From NCBI GenBank assembly GCA_020851565.1, contig JADZCN010000006.1:1-64000 (forward strand): a stretch of DNA of 64,000 nucleotides, read 5' to 3'. Positions within the stretch are counted from its first letter, which is position 1. Each line of letters begins with the position of its first letter. A program made the translations under genes and the position numbers. This DNA comes from Acidobacteriota bacterium. Its GTDB lineage: Bacteria > Acidobacteriota > Vicinamibacteria > Vicinamibacterales > UBA2999. The notes under the pieces are model-generated. The model was not told where the DNA came from. It did no database searches and saw only the letters and a program-made list of their open reading frames with translations. Of the stretch, positions 25,370-33,614 are shown one piece after another.

Positions 25370-25775
25370 GACGATCCTCCAGTGATTTGCTCTGCGCGGC
25401 CGCTGATGTGCGGGCACGCCGCTTCTTCCACACTGCGATGGCGCGGCCGGCCAGGCCGGCGGCGCCCGCCATCAGCACCGTTTGCGGCCGCGTCACGGCG
25501 GTGGCCACGGCGCGGACGGCATTGCCCGTGTCGAGCACGAGCGCGCCGGTGCGGTCCGCCACCCGGTCCACCGCGCGAACGGCCGTCTTCACCTCGCGCG
25601 CCACCTCGTCGATGCGCGTGTGAACCACGGCCAGTTGTTCATCGGCCAGCTGTCGAGTGTGCTGCCACGCCTTGAACGTGCCCACGAGCAGTCCCAGGAA
25701 CAGAAGGACCTGCAGCCATGCCGCCACGGCCATTGCCACGAGCGCCCATTCCACGGTCACAAGGTCGGCTGTCAT
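25353..25775 (-). CDS. DUF948-like membrane protein
   Basis: A 140-residue protein with an N-terminal membrane helix (VAMAVAAWLQVLLFLGLLVGT), then a long coiled-coil-like helix with the repeated pattern VDRVADRTG and VREVKTAVRAVDRV, and a second hydrophobic segment PQTVLMAGAAGLAG. It resembles DUF948 and YtxH-associated proteins. AGGAG six bases before ATG 25775 fixes the start; a TTG lies one codon upstream. It overlaps the start of the YtxH gene by 17 bases, and together with the Lmo0937-like gene forms a three-gene unit. Confidence 0.7.
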   Translation of the reverse strand: MTADLVTVEWALVAMAVAAWLQVLLFLGLLVGTFKAWQHTRQLADEQLAVVHTRIDEVAREVKTAVRAVDRVADRTGALVLDTGNAVRAVATAVTRPQTVLMAGAAGLAGRAIAVWKKRRARTSAAAQSKSLEDRHVSSR

Positions 25776-25852
25776 CAACTGCTCCTACGGCCTGTTGAGC
25801 ATGGACCATGCCAGCAGGAATCGCCGGTTCAGGCGGCAAGGACGGCGGTCAC

Positions 25853-25889
25853 GGGTAACGCGGTGCCCTGTCGTGGCACCGCGCTACCC
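25853..25889. terminator. Strong hairpin, possible terminator
   Basis: A 15-base stem with one mismatch (GGGTAACGCGGTGCC against GGCACCGCGCTACCC) closes a 7-base loop. It lies downstream of the lipoprotein gene and upstream of the DUF948-like gene, both on the minus strand. No T-run follows, so it may instead be a repeat or an operator. Confidence 0.45.
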
Positions 25890-25922
25890 AGCCGCGGCAT
25901 GATCGTTCCCCGCTCAGTGGCG

Positions 25923-26297
25923 CTACACGTCCGAGGTGTCCCACGAGCAGAGCTTCAGCATGCCGTCGTGCTCGATGAAGTAGGCGATGAGCAGCACGTC
26001 ACGACCGGCCGACGTCCACGACCACGAGGCCGCGGTCATGCCGTTCGGCCCCGGCGAAAGCCTCGCGTCGGTCGGATCCGGAAGAGGGCTCGGCACCGGT
26101 CGCGGCGTGCATCCCGGCGCGACCACGTCCCATCGCAGCGCGGGAGTGCCGTTCGTATCTCCGGCTGGCGCACCCTCACCAGGGGATGCAACAGAGCGCG
26201 CCTCGGCAACGGGTGACTGCACGAGCGCCGAGGGCGACGTGGGAGAGCCGGAACAGCCCGCGGCGAGAACGAGTGCAGCAGGAATGATGAATCGCAT
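25923..26297 (-). CDS. Small lipoprotein of unknown function
   Basis: A 124-residue lipoprotein: signal peptide MRFIIPAALVLAAGC with the lipobox LAAG-Cys at residue 15, then a Ser/Pro-rich linker and a compact domain with two Trp and a Cys (ASWSWTSAGRD, MLKLCSWDTSDV). The start at 26297 is fixed by an excellent GGAGGTGATC just before; an ATG four codons upstream overlaps that site. No known family recognised. Single gene. Confidence 0.75.
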   Translation of the reverse strand: MRFIIPAALVLAAGCSGSPTSPSALVQSPVAEARSVASPGEGAPAGDTNGTPALRWDVVAPGCTPRPVPSPLPDPTDARLSPGPNGMTAASWSWTSAGRDVLLIAYFIEHDGMLKLCSWDTSDV

Positions 26298-26434
26298 GAT
26301 CACCTCCATGATCGGTCGGTGGTCAGGGATTCAGGTCTCGTGCCAGCGCGGGATAGCAGGGCGTTACCCATTACGTGGCGCGCGCGAGCCACGATGGCCT
26401 CGCCGCTGCCCTCCCGTCGAACCTCAGTGCCTTC

Positions 26435-27005
26435 TCAGGACAGTGCCACCACGCGCTGATCCCATGCCGCGCCTTCGACGGCGTCGGCGAGGAACCTCGC
26501 CACGCTCCGCCTGCTGATCGACATCGAGCGCACGCTCCCGTCGAGAGCCGCGAATGGCACGCGGGCATCGTCACTGTCGGTGAGGGCCACCGGTTGCGCG
26601 ATCACCCACCTGAGGCCGCTGGCGCGGACACGCTGCTCCTGGACCTCGGTGTCCACGATCTGCGGTGCGAGCAGCAACGCGAAGATGAGACGCCACTTCA
26701 ACGGCAGCCGCCCGCGCGTGTCGCCCACGCCAAACGAACTCTGCACGACGAGCTTGCCGACGCCGTGACGACGCATGGCGTCGATGACGTTCGCGGTTCC
26801 ACTCGAGCGCACGTCGATGGGCGTGGCCCTGCTCCCCAGCAGGCGCACGGGGAGCGGGTTCTCGCGAATCCCCACCGTCACCACCACCGCGTCCTGCCCG
26901 CTCATCGCTGCATCGACGTCGTCGGGCGGCGTGACGTCACCCTGCACGACGCGAACCGGCTCGACGAGACCGTGCGCGGCGCCCGGCTGTCGCACGAGCC
27001 GCCAT
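26435..27005 (-). pseudogene. NmrA-like NAD(P)-binding protein, 5' end deleted
   Basis: The C-terminal 185 residues of an atypical short-chain-dehydrogenase (NmrA/NAD(P)H-binding) protein: VRVVQGDVTPPDDVDAAMSG, DAVVVTVG, NVIDAMRRHGVGKLVVQSS, and ASGLRWVIAQPVALTD. The N-terminal dinucleotide-binding GxxGxxG strand that all such proteins need is missing; recognisable similarity starts at RLVRQPG near 27004, immediately where an AraC remnant on the other strand begins. A GTG at 26995 could still allow a shortened product, but without the Rossmann glycines it should not bind cofactor. Confidence 0.7.
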
Positions 27006-27106
27006 GGCGCGCGAGGCTCGGCTACGAGTCGGAGGCCGCGTTCGCCAGGGCGTTCAAGCGCGTGACGGGCCGCTGGCCCGGCGAGGCGCGCCGCGGCGCA
27101 ACGTAA
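27006..27106 (+). pseudogene. AraC regulator remnant (C-terminal HTH end)
   Basis: Only the last 31 codons of an AraC-family regulator remain: ARLGYESEAAFARAFKRVTG followed by WPGEARRG, the second helix-turn-helix and tail. Upstream sequence in this frame is antisense to the NmrA-like gene. Together the two remnants look like a divergent pair that lost both 5' ends and the promoter region in one deletion. Confidence 0.7.
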
Positions 27107-27202
27107 CGCCCGGCCGCCTCATCCAATGGCGGCATCCCCGCTCGGTTTCCGATGTCCCCTGTGAGGGCACTTGTCGATTCGACCCCACGGGAGAGTGAAA
27201 CC

Positions 27203-28474
27203 ATGACCAGATTGCAGCGACGCCTCACGGAGCTCGCCGTGTGCATATGTCTCGGCTGGGCGATCCCCGCCCACGCCGATGCCGTCACCCACTGGAACGC
27301 CATCACGGTGCGCGCCGTCAGCACCGGGCGTCCGGGGGCGGTGGGCTTCCTGGACGTCGCGCTCGTCCACGCCGCCATTCACGACGCGGTCCAGGCGTTC
27401 GACAATCGTTTCGAGCCGTATCGCGCGACCATCACGGACGCCACGGGATCGCCGGCCGCGGCCGTCGCGGCGGCCGCGTACGGCGTGCTCGCCGGCATCT
27501 ACCCGTCACAGCAGGGCGCGCTCGAGGCCGACTATCTGGCCTACCTCACGGCGAACGGCCTCGTGGGGGATCCGGGGCTGGCCGCCGGCCAGCAGGCCGC
27601 GGCGGCCCTCCTGGCCGAGCACCGCGCGGCGCCAAATCCACCGCTTCCGCCGTACACCGGCGGCACGGCGCCGGGTGTCTGGCGACCCACGCCGTCGTAC
27701 ATCGGCGATCCGCCCGCGCCGCCGCCGTACTCGCCGATGGCGCTGCTGTACATGGCCTTCACGAAGCCGTTCACCCTGAATCGCACCTCGCAGTTCCGAC
27801 CCGAACCACCGCCGCCGCTCACCAGCGAGCGCTATCGCCGGGACTACGACGAGGTGAAGGCCTACGGGGCACGCTTCGGGAGCGCGCGAACCGCCGAGCA
27901 GACGGACATGGCGTACTTCTGGAACGACAACGTCGTCACGCAGTGGAACGCGGTCCTGCGCTCCATTGCCGGCACCTACGTCACCAGCCTGGGCGACAGC
28001 GCGCGGCTCTTCGCGCTCGCGAACCTCGCCACCTCGGACGCCCTCATCAGCTGCTGGGACACCAAGTACCACTACAGCTTCTGGCGGCCCATCACCGCCA
28101 TCCAGGAGGGAGACACGGATGGGAATGCGAAGACGGTGGGCGACTTCCTCTGGCAGCCGCTGGTCAACACGCCGAACTATCCGGAGTACTCGTCGGGCGC
28201 GAACAACGTGTCCGGCGCCATGACGACCACGCTGCAGCGCTTCTTCGGCACCGATGACCTCGCGTTCGCGGTGACGAGCAATGCCCCGATGGTCCAGCAA
28301 CGGACCCGCGCCTACACGCGCATCTCGGATGCCGCGCAGGAGGTCGTCGAGGCGCGCATGCTGCTCGGTTTCCACTTCCGCTTCGCGGACGAGGAAGCGC
28401 GCCGCCAGGGTTCGCGGGTGGCCGACTGGGTGTTCAGGCGCACCCTGGGGCCCGTGCCGGGCGGCGGCCGGTGA
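27203..28474 (+). CDS. Vanadium-haloperoxidase-like / PAP2-related protein, His replaced
   Basis: A secreted 423-residue protein of the vanadium-dependent haloperoxidase branch of the PAP2 fold. Signal peptide at 1-25. The vanadate/phosphate pocket appears as KYHYSFWRPITAI, PEYSSGANNVSGA near 327-339, and GFHFRFADEEARRQG. In active haloperoxidases and phosphatases the second block has SGH; here the catalytic His is Ala333, while the last His is kept. It may be a distinct subgroup, a binding protein, or an enzyme using other chemistry. ATG 27203 follows a GGGAGAG sequence. Confidence 0.85.
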   Translation: MTRLQRRLTELAVCICLGWAIPAHADAVTHWNAITVRAVSTGRPGAVGFLDVALVHAAIHDAVQAFDNRFEPYRATITDATGSPAAAVAAAAYGVLAGIYPSQQGALEADYLAYLTANGLVGDPGLAAGQQAAAALLAEHRAAPNPPLPPYTGGTAPGVWRPTPSYIGDPPAPPPYSPMALLYMAFTKPFTLNRTSQFRPEPPPPLTSERYRRDYDEVKAYGARFGSARTAEQTDMAYFWNDNVVTQWNAVLRSIAGTYVTSLGDSARLFALANLATSDALISCWDTKYHYSFWRPITAIQEGDTDGNAKTVGDFLWQPLVNTPNYPEYSSGANNVSGAMTTTLQRFFGTDDLAFAVTSNAPMVQQRTRAYTRISDAAQEVVEARMLLGFHFRFADEEARRQGSRVADWVFRRTLGPVPGGGR

Positions 28475-28486
28475 TCCACGATGCGT

Positions 28487-28509
28487 CCCGGGGGCTCACG
28501 TCCCCCGGG
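28487..28509. terminator. Bidirectional terminator-like hairpin
   Basis: A perfect 8-base GC stem (CCCGGGGG with CCCCCGGG) and a 7-base loop between two convergent genes. The stop codon of the kinase-BRCT gene lies in the loop. No clear T-run on either side. Confidence 0.5.
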
Positions 28510-29668
28510 GCGCGCGCCTCCCGGCGAGCTTCCAGAACTGCGCCTCGCTCAGCAGCGTAATCCGCACGCCCTTCTCGCCGAGGCGCTTGATCTCCATCAG
28601 CTTGAGACCGCCGTCCTTCCTCGCGGCCTGGCGCGGGTTCGGGCGGCCCCGCACGAGCACCGTCGTCTGCGCCGACGCGCCGGTGTGGACGATGGCGCCG
28701 GCCCGCCGCGCGGCCTTTGCCGCCTCGGCCCTGGGCACGCTCAGGATTCCGGTAAAAGCCAGGTGCACGCCCTTCAGCGACTTCGCGGCGCCCACCCGCA
28801 TGCGCGCCGGCGCCTGCTCGAGCGCACGAATCAGCTCGTCCGCGCTTTCGTAGCGCTTGCGGCGCTCGCCGATGCAGCGGTACACGATCTCCTTCAGCTG
28901 GTCGCTGCAGTCGAGCGTGCGCACCTCGGGCGTCCGCACGCGACGCGTGGCGTCCCCCTTCACGAGCATTCCCAGGAGCTGGCCTACCTGGTAGACGTCG
29001 TCCCTCGCCTGCCATTTCGGCACCGCGCCGTCGAAGATGTCGCTGGGCGCCATCAACGGATTGAGCGTGCGCGCGGTGATGCCACGCTGATCGCTCTGCT
29101 GCCGGACGATGCCGAAGTCGCCGAGCTTGAGGCGAGAGCCCTCGCAGACGAAGACGTTCAGCGGCGTGAGATCCCGGTGCAGGAGCTGCCCGCGGTGCAG
29201 CTTGTCGAGCACGTGCAGGATGCCGGCGATTTCGCGGCGCACGGTCGTCTCACGCCACGGCTTCGGGTGGCGCGCGAGGTATGCGCTCAGGTCGCCGTGG
29301 GGCGCGTACTCCATGGCCAGGCAGTACAGGACCTGGCCGGACTGATCCATCACCGGGAACGTGTCGAACACGCGAACGGCGCGTGGATGGTCCTGGAGGA
29401 GCTGGCCGAAGTACGCCTCACGCAGCCAGCCGTCGAGGCGCGTGCTCACCTTCACGCACACGGTGTCGGGCACGCTGGTGGACGGGCCGATGCGCGTGGC
29501 AAGGAACACCTGCCCGAAGCCGCCCTGCCCGAGCATCCGCCCGATGCGATACGACAGGCGCGATTCAACGCTGTGGACGATCTGGCCGGTGCCCAGCAGC
29601 GCGAGCGTGGAGCGGTCCCCGGGCAGCGTGGCGGCCCTCGTGGTAGCACTGGTGTTCGATCGCGGCAT
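28496..29668 (-). CDS. Ser/Thr protein kinase fused to a BRCT domain
   Basis: A 390-residue cytoplasmic protein. Residues 38-285 are a eukaryotic-type kinase: GQGGFGQVF loop, Lys in VCVKVS, HRDLTPLN catalytic loop (Thr in place of the usual Lys), and GDFGIVRQ. Residues 298-383 look like a BRCT domain of the DNA-ligase type: LKGVHLAFTG, RRAGAIVHTGASAQTTVLV, then GVRITLLSEAQFWKL. BRCT domains bind phosphopeptides or DNA ends, which suggests a role in damage signalling, but there is no repair gene next to it. No membrane helix. Stop lies in a hairpin loop. Confidence 0.85.
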   Translation of the reverse strand: MPRSNTSATTRAATLPGDRSTLALLGTGQIVHSVESRLSYRIGRMLGQGGFGQVFLATRIGPSTSVPDTVCVKVSTRLDGWLREAYFGQLLQDHPRAVRVFDTFPVMDQSGQVLYCLAMEYAPHGDLSAYLARHPKPWRETTVRREIAGILHVLDKLHRGQLLHRDLTPLNVFVCEGSRLKLGDFGIVRQQSDQRGITARTLNPLMAPSDIFDGAVPKWQARDDVYQVGQLLGMLVKGDATRRVRTPEVRTLDCSDQLKEIVYRCIGERRKRYESADELIRALEQAPARMRVGAAKSLKGVHLAFTGILSVPRAEAAKAARRAGAIVHTGASAQTTVLVRGRPNPRQAARKDGGLKLMEIKRLGEKGVRITLLSEAQFWKLAGRRAPRGT

Positions 29669-29694
29669 GGGAAGCCATCAGGATAACGCCTCCC

Positions 29695-32472
29695 CTACTG
29701 CGCGCGAAGGGCCTGCATGGGATCGGTGCGGGCCGCCCGCACGGCCGGCAGCAGGCCCGCGCCAACGGCCACCACGGCAAGCAGGACCACCGAGAGTCCG
29801 ACGACGACGGGATCGTAGCCGTCGAGGCCGAAGAGCAGCGAGCGCACGGCCGTGCCGAGCGCAAGCGCCGCGGCCAGGCCCAGGACACCGCCGACCATGG
29901 TCATGCGGGCGACCTGCCACAGGATCAAGGCCCGGAGCTGCGCCGGGGCGGCGCCAAGCGCCATCCGAAGGCCGAACTCACGCGTGCGCTGTGCCGTGGC
30001 GTACGCCAGCACGCCGTAGAGGCCAAGCGCGGCCATGAGCGTGGCGAGCACCGCGAACGAGGCGGAGAGGAGGCTGATCATCCGGTCCAGGAACACGTTG
30101 TCGCGGACCTGCTCCGACATGGTCATCAGGTCGCGCACCGGGACAGCCGGATCCTGCTCGGCCACCACGCGCGGCAGCGCCGCGAGCAGTGCCTCTGGTG
30201 GCTGGGCGCTCCGCACGTAGAAGTACGAGGCGAACAGGGCGGGATTCTGGCGGTAGGGCCGATAGACGAGCGCGGGCACGTCCCCCTTCACGTCGCTGTA
30301 CTTCGCGTCGCGCACGACGCCGACGATCTCGGTGTCGGTGGGGCCGCTTCTCCCGTCGCCCATCCGCACGCCGACCGCCGATGCGCCCAGGTCGAACTTC
30401 CGCACGAAGGCCTCGTTCACGATGGCGACCTTCGGCGACGCGGCGTTGTCGGCCACGGTGAACTCGCGTCCCGCCAGCATGCTCATGCCCATCGTCCGGA
30501 AGAACGACGGCCCAATCTGGTGGAAGCGTACGTTGACGTCAGTGTCGGGCCCCGCGCCAAATCCCTGGACCGCCACGTCGCCACCGGTGGTCTGGCCCGA
30601 GAGGACGCGCACGCGCGACGCCGATGCGGACGTGACGCCAGGCAGCGCGCCCAGCCGCTCCTCGAGCTGCTCGAGGAAGGCCCGCGTGCGCTCGGGCGAA
30701 TAGCCCTGCATGCCTGGCGCCACGGCGAAGCTGACGACGTGCTCGGCGCTCAGGCCAAGATCCACACGGCTCACGTTCGCGAGGCTGCGGACGAACAGGC
30801 CCGCCGACACCAGCAGGGCCATGGCCAACGCGATCTGCGCCGTCGCGAGGCCCGTGCGAAACCAGGCGGCCTTCTGGGCGCCGCTCGGCTGACCGGACTG
30901 GTCCTTGAGCGTGGAGAGAACGTCGGGGCGCGTGCTGTGCAGCGCCGGTGCCAGCCCGAACAGGAGCGCGGCCGCCAGGGCCAGTCCTCCGGAGAACAGC
31001 AACGCCCGCCAGTCGAGCGCGAAGGTCACCACGGTCTCGGACGTCTGCCGCGGCATGAAGAGCGCGACCGCCGCAAGCGTCCACCGCGCCACCAGCAGCC
31101 CGCCCAACCCGCCCAGCACGGCCAGGACGCCCGACTCGGTGAGGAGCTGGCGGACGAGCTGCCAGCGGCTGCCGCCGATCGAGAGGCGCACGGCCATCTC
31201 GCCGGCACGCCCGGCGGATCGAACCAGCAACAGGTTCGCGATGTTCGCACAGGCAATCAGCAGGACGACGGCCGTGACGGTGAGCAGCAGCGTGAGGGGG
31301 GCGGACATCACGGCGTGCATGCGGCTCTGCCCGCGCGCGCCTTCGGCCACGGTCAGCTGCTTCGAGCGGAAGCGCGACATCACGAGATCGCTGGCACCGA
31401 GCTGCAGCGGCGCTTCGACCTCGTGCAGGATCCGCGTGTATGGCATGTTGAGGGCCGTCCGCGCGAGCTCGATCGTCACGCCGGGCTTCAGCCGAGCAAA
31501 GGCGTACACCCAGTATCGGCGCCGGTTCTCGAGCGAGTTCGCCCACGACTGGGAACCCGGCTGGAGGCGGTCGTACAGGGTGATGGGCAGGAACACCGCT
31601 GGACGGATGCCGAGGGTCGTGCCGGTGAATCCGCGTGGCGCCACGCCGACAATCGTCACCGCGTGGTCGTTCACGAGGAGCGTCTGACCGAGGATGTCCG
31701 GGGCCGCGCCGAGCTGGGTGCGCCAGTAGTCGTCGCTGAGGACGGCGACCTCCGTCCCCCCGGCCACATCGTCGTCTACGGGATCGATGAGCCGGCCCAT
31801 CGCGGGCACGAGCTGCAGCACGGGGAAGTAGCTGCCCGAGACGAACGTCGCCATCGCCCAGGCGCCGGTCGAGCGGCCGGGCGGGACGACCGTCACGTCC
31901 GTGGCCCGATGTGCCGCCATGGCCACCGTGTCGGCGGCGAGGCGCTCGAGGTCCTGGTACATCGGGTAGCTGAACACCTCGGCGCAACTTCCAGCCTGGT
32001 TGCAGTTGTCCCCGCCGGGCTTGGGGCCCGGCGCGCCGAGGTTCACCAGCGCGGATGGGTCGGGCACGGGCAGGGGACGCATCAGCGTCTGCTCGAACAT
32101 CGAGAAGATGGCGGTGTTGGCGCCGATGCCAAGGGCGAGCGTGAGGATGGCGACGAGCGAGAGGCCGGGGCTGCGCCACAGCAGCCTCCACCCCAGAACC
32201 GCGTCGCGCCTGAGATCCTCCGCCCAGACGGCCAGGCGGAGACGGCGCTCCATCCCGGCGTCCACATCAGCACACGCGACGGCGCCTGCAGCCCGGTCGC
32301 CGAACTCACGCACGGCCCGGGCTCGCGCGTCGGCTTCGGGCACGCCCGATTCCACGAGCTCCGCGGTTCGCATGTCGAGATGGAACTGGAACTCCTCCTG
32401 AACGTCGGACCTCACCTGGGCCCGCGTGCGGAACGGGAAGCGGAAGACGCGGGTGATGCGGGAACGATGCAC
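29695..32472 (-). CDS. ABC-type permease of the acidobacterial duplicated (ADOP) type
   Basis: A 925-residue membrane protein. Residues 20-90 are a cytoplasmic prefix (VRSDVQEEFQFHLDMRTAEL, AVREFGDR) typical of permeases controlled by PadR. Then come two MacB/FtsX-like units, each with a periplasmic domain followed by FtsX-type helices (VVLLIACANIANLLLVR near 415; REFGLRMALGAAPAQLR near 855). No ATPase is encoded, as usual for orphan permeases of this group. The 9-base gap to PadR indicates one transcript. Substrate unknown. Confidence 0.9.
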   Translation of the reverse strand: MHRSRITRVFRFPFRTRAQVRSDVQEEFQFHLDMRTAELVESGVPEADARARAVREFGDRAAGAVACADVDAGMERRLRLAVWAEDLRRDAVLGWRLLWRSPGLSLVAILTLALGIGANTAIFSMFEQTLMRPLPVPDPSALVNLGAPGPKPGGDNCNQAGSCAEVFSYPMYQDLERLAADTVAMAAHRATDVTVVPPGRSTGAWAMATFVSGSYFPVLQLVPAMGRLIDPVDDDVAGGTEVAVLSDDYWRTQLGAAPDILGQTLLVNDHAVTIVGVAPRGFTGTTLGIRPAVFLPITLYDRLQPGSQSWANSLENRRRYWVYAFARLKPGVTIELARTALNMPYTRILHEVEAPLQLGASDLVMSRFRSKQLTVAEGARGQSRMHAVMSAPLTLLLTVTAVVLLIACANIANLLLVRSAGRAGEMAVRLSIGGSRWQLVRQLLTESGVLAVLGGLGGLLVARWTLAAVALFMPRQTSETVVTFALDWRALLFSGGLALAAALLFGLAPALHSTRPDVLSTLKDQSGQPSGAQKAAWFRTGLATAQIALAMALLVSAGLFVRSLANVSRVDLGLSAEHVVSFAVAPGMQGYSPERTRAFLEQLEERLGALPGVTSASASRVRVLSGQTTGGDVAVQGFGAGPDTDVNVRFHQIGPSFFRTMGMSMLAGREFTVADNAASPKVAIVNEAFVRKFDLGASAVGVRMGDGRSGPTDTEIVGVVRDAKYSDVKGDVPALVYRPYRQNPALFASYFYVRSAQPPEALLAALPRVVAEQDPAVPVRDLMTMSEQVRDNVFLDRMISLLSASFAVLATLMAALGLYGVLAYATAQRTREFGLRMALGAAPAQLRALILWQVARMTMVGGVLGLAAALALGTAVRSLLFGLDGYDPVVVGLSVVLLAVVAVGAGLLPAVRAARTDPMQALRAQ

Positions 32473-32481
32473 GGGCTCACC

Positions 32482-32814
32482 TCAGGCGGTTTCGATGACC
32501 TTGAAGACGGCTTCCGCGTATTGACGCCACGCCGACACCTCGCTGCGAAGCTCGCGGCGGCCCACCGGCGTGAGCGCGTAGAACTTGGCGCGCCGGTTGT
32601 TCTCGGACAATCCCCACTCCGACGCGATCCAGCCCCGCGCTTCGAGACGGTGCAGCGCCTGGTACAGGGCGGCGTCCTCCATCGACAGCACGCCGTCCGT
32701 GCGCTCTCGGACCCATCGGGACACGGCATAGCCGTGGGCGGGGCCCTGCTGAAGGGCACGAAGGATGAGCAGGTCGACGGTTCCCTGCATCAGGTTCAGG
32801 GCGGGATGGCTCAC
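32482..32814 (-). CDS. PadR-family transcriptional regulator
   Basis: A 110-residue winged-helix repressor of the PadR family. The DNA-binding part reads GTVDLLILRALQQGPAHGYAV and ALYQALHRLEARGWI, followed by the wing RRAKFYALTPVGRREL and a C-terminal dimerisation helix. GTG start. It directly precedes the permease gene and, by family precedent, probably represses this operon in response to a ligand or membrane stress. Confidence 0.92.
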   Translation of the reverse strand: MSHPALNLMQGTVDLLILRALQQGPAHGYAVSRWVRERTDGVLSMEDAALYQALHRLEARGWIASEWGLSENNRRAKFYALTPVGRRELRSEVSAWRQYAEAVFKVIETA

Positions 32815-32928
32815 GAGGGGCTTGGACGAACGGGGCCGGAGAATGTTCCCCTTACGATGTGAGGGGAGCAGTCAACGGCCGGCGTTCCGGCCTCTTGGAA
32901 ACTGTCGCGCAAATGAGCGCACCGGACA

Positions 32929-32942
32929 TTGATCTGGATCAA
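32929..32942. promoter_or_regulatory. Perfect FNR/Anr-type operator
   Basis: TTGATCTGGATCAA matches the CRP/FNR-superfamily consensus TTGAT-N4-ATCAA exactly. Its centre is about 105 bases upstream of the lipoprotein ATG at 33041, and about 120 bases upstream of PadR on the other strand. A class II position (-41.5) would place the lipoprotein transcript start near 32977. Confidence 0.7.
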
Positions 32943-33040
32943 GAACCGAGGCGGCGTTTCACGTCCCTGCCCTGTTCTTCCCCCCGCCACGGGCTGGGCT
33001 CGTCCGGGCCGCGGCCGATACCAATGGGGAAGGAGGAGCG

Positions 33041-33565
33041 ATGCGCAAGGCATCCGTCGGATTGCACGGGATCGCGTTCGCGCTGCTGGCCGCGGCGTGC
33101 GGAGGCTCGGCCGCTGGCGGGGACGGCGGCACGGGCACGGTGACCATTGGCGACCGGGCCTTCGGCGTGAACACCATCACGCTGACCCACGCGTTGGGCA
33201 ACGACGGCTACTTCCGCATCGAAGGAGACGATGCGGCGCACGCCAATGAGGATTGCCTTCCGGGCCTGGGGGGCGGGATTGCCCTGTACGGAGACATCCC
33301 GCCCTCGGCCACCTCGCTTGCCGACCTGGCCGGACGCGAGCTGCCGTTCGAGTTCTCTGGAGACGGCGACGACTTCAACCTGTGCTTCGTCGGCTCGAAC
33401 GGGCTGCTGGGTGTCGAGACGGGGACCGTGCGCATCGACTCGGTGGAGGGATCGACCGTGCGGTTCTCGTTCTCGGGGCGCTTCGTCCTCTACGACGGCC
33501 AGGGTGGCGAGTCGCCCGGCGTGAGCGCATCGGGCCGGGGCACGGCCCGCGTCGTCGCCGAATAG
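33041..33565 (+). CDS. Lipoprotein of unknown function
   Basis: A 174-residue lipoprotein: basic start MRKASVG, hydrophobic stretch and lipobox LAAAC with Cys20, then Gly/Ser-rich linker. The mature part is beta-rich with two cysteines (EDCLPGLGG and FNLCFVGS) that may form a disulphide. No family recognised. Translation start is well supported by GGAAGGAGGAGCG before the ATG. A perfect FNR-type site lies upstream, so oxygen-dependent expression is plausible. Confidence 0.75.
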   Translation: MRKASVGLHGIAFALLAAACGGSAAGGDGGTGTVTIGDRAFGVNTITLTHALGNDGYFRIEGDDAAHANEDCLPGLGGGIALYGDIPPSATSLADLAGRELPFEFSGDGDDFNLCFVGSNGLLGVETGTVRIDSVEGSTVRFSFSGRFVLYDGQGGESPGVSASGRGTARVVAE

Positions 33566-33576
33566 TGCCGACGGTC

Positions 33577-33607
33577 CGCTGCTGAGGGCCCCGGACCTTC
33601 AGCAGCG
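33577..33607. terminator. Bidirectional terminator-like hairpin
   Basis: CGCTGCTGA and TCAGCAGCG form a perfect 9-base stem, extended by two G-C pairs beyond a mismatch, between the convergent lipoprotein and hydrolase genes. No T-run. Confidence 0.5.
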
Positions 33608-33614
33608 TCCGCCG

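Noticed and set aside
26375-27106. A full AraC-type gene on the plus strand
   Set aside because: Only the last 31 codons resemble AraC; the rest is antisense to the NmrA-like sequence.
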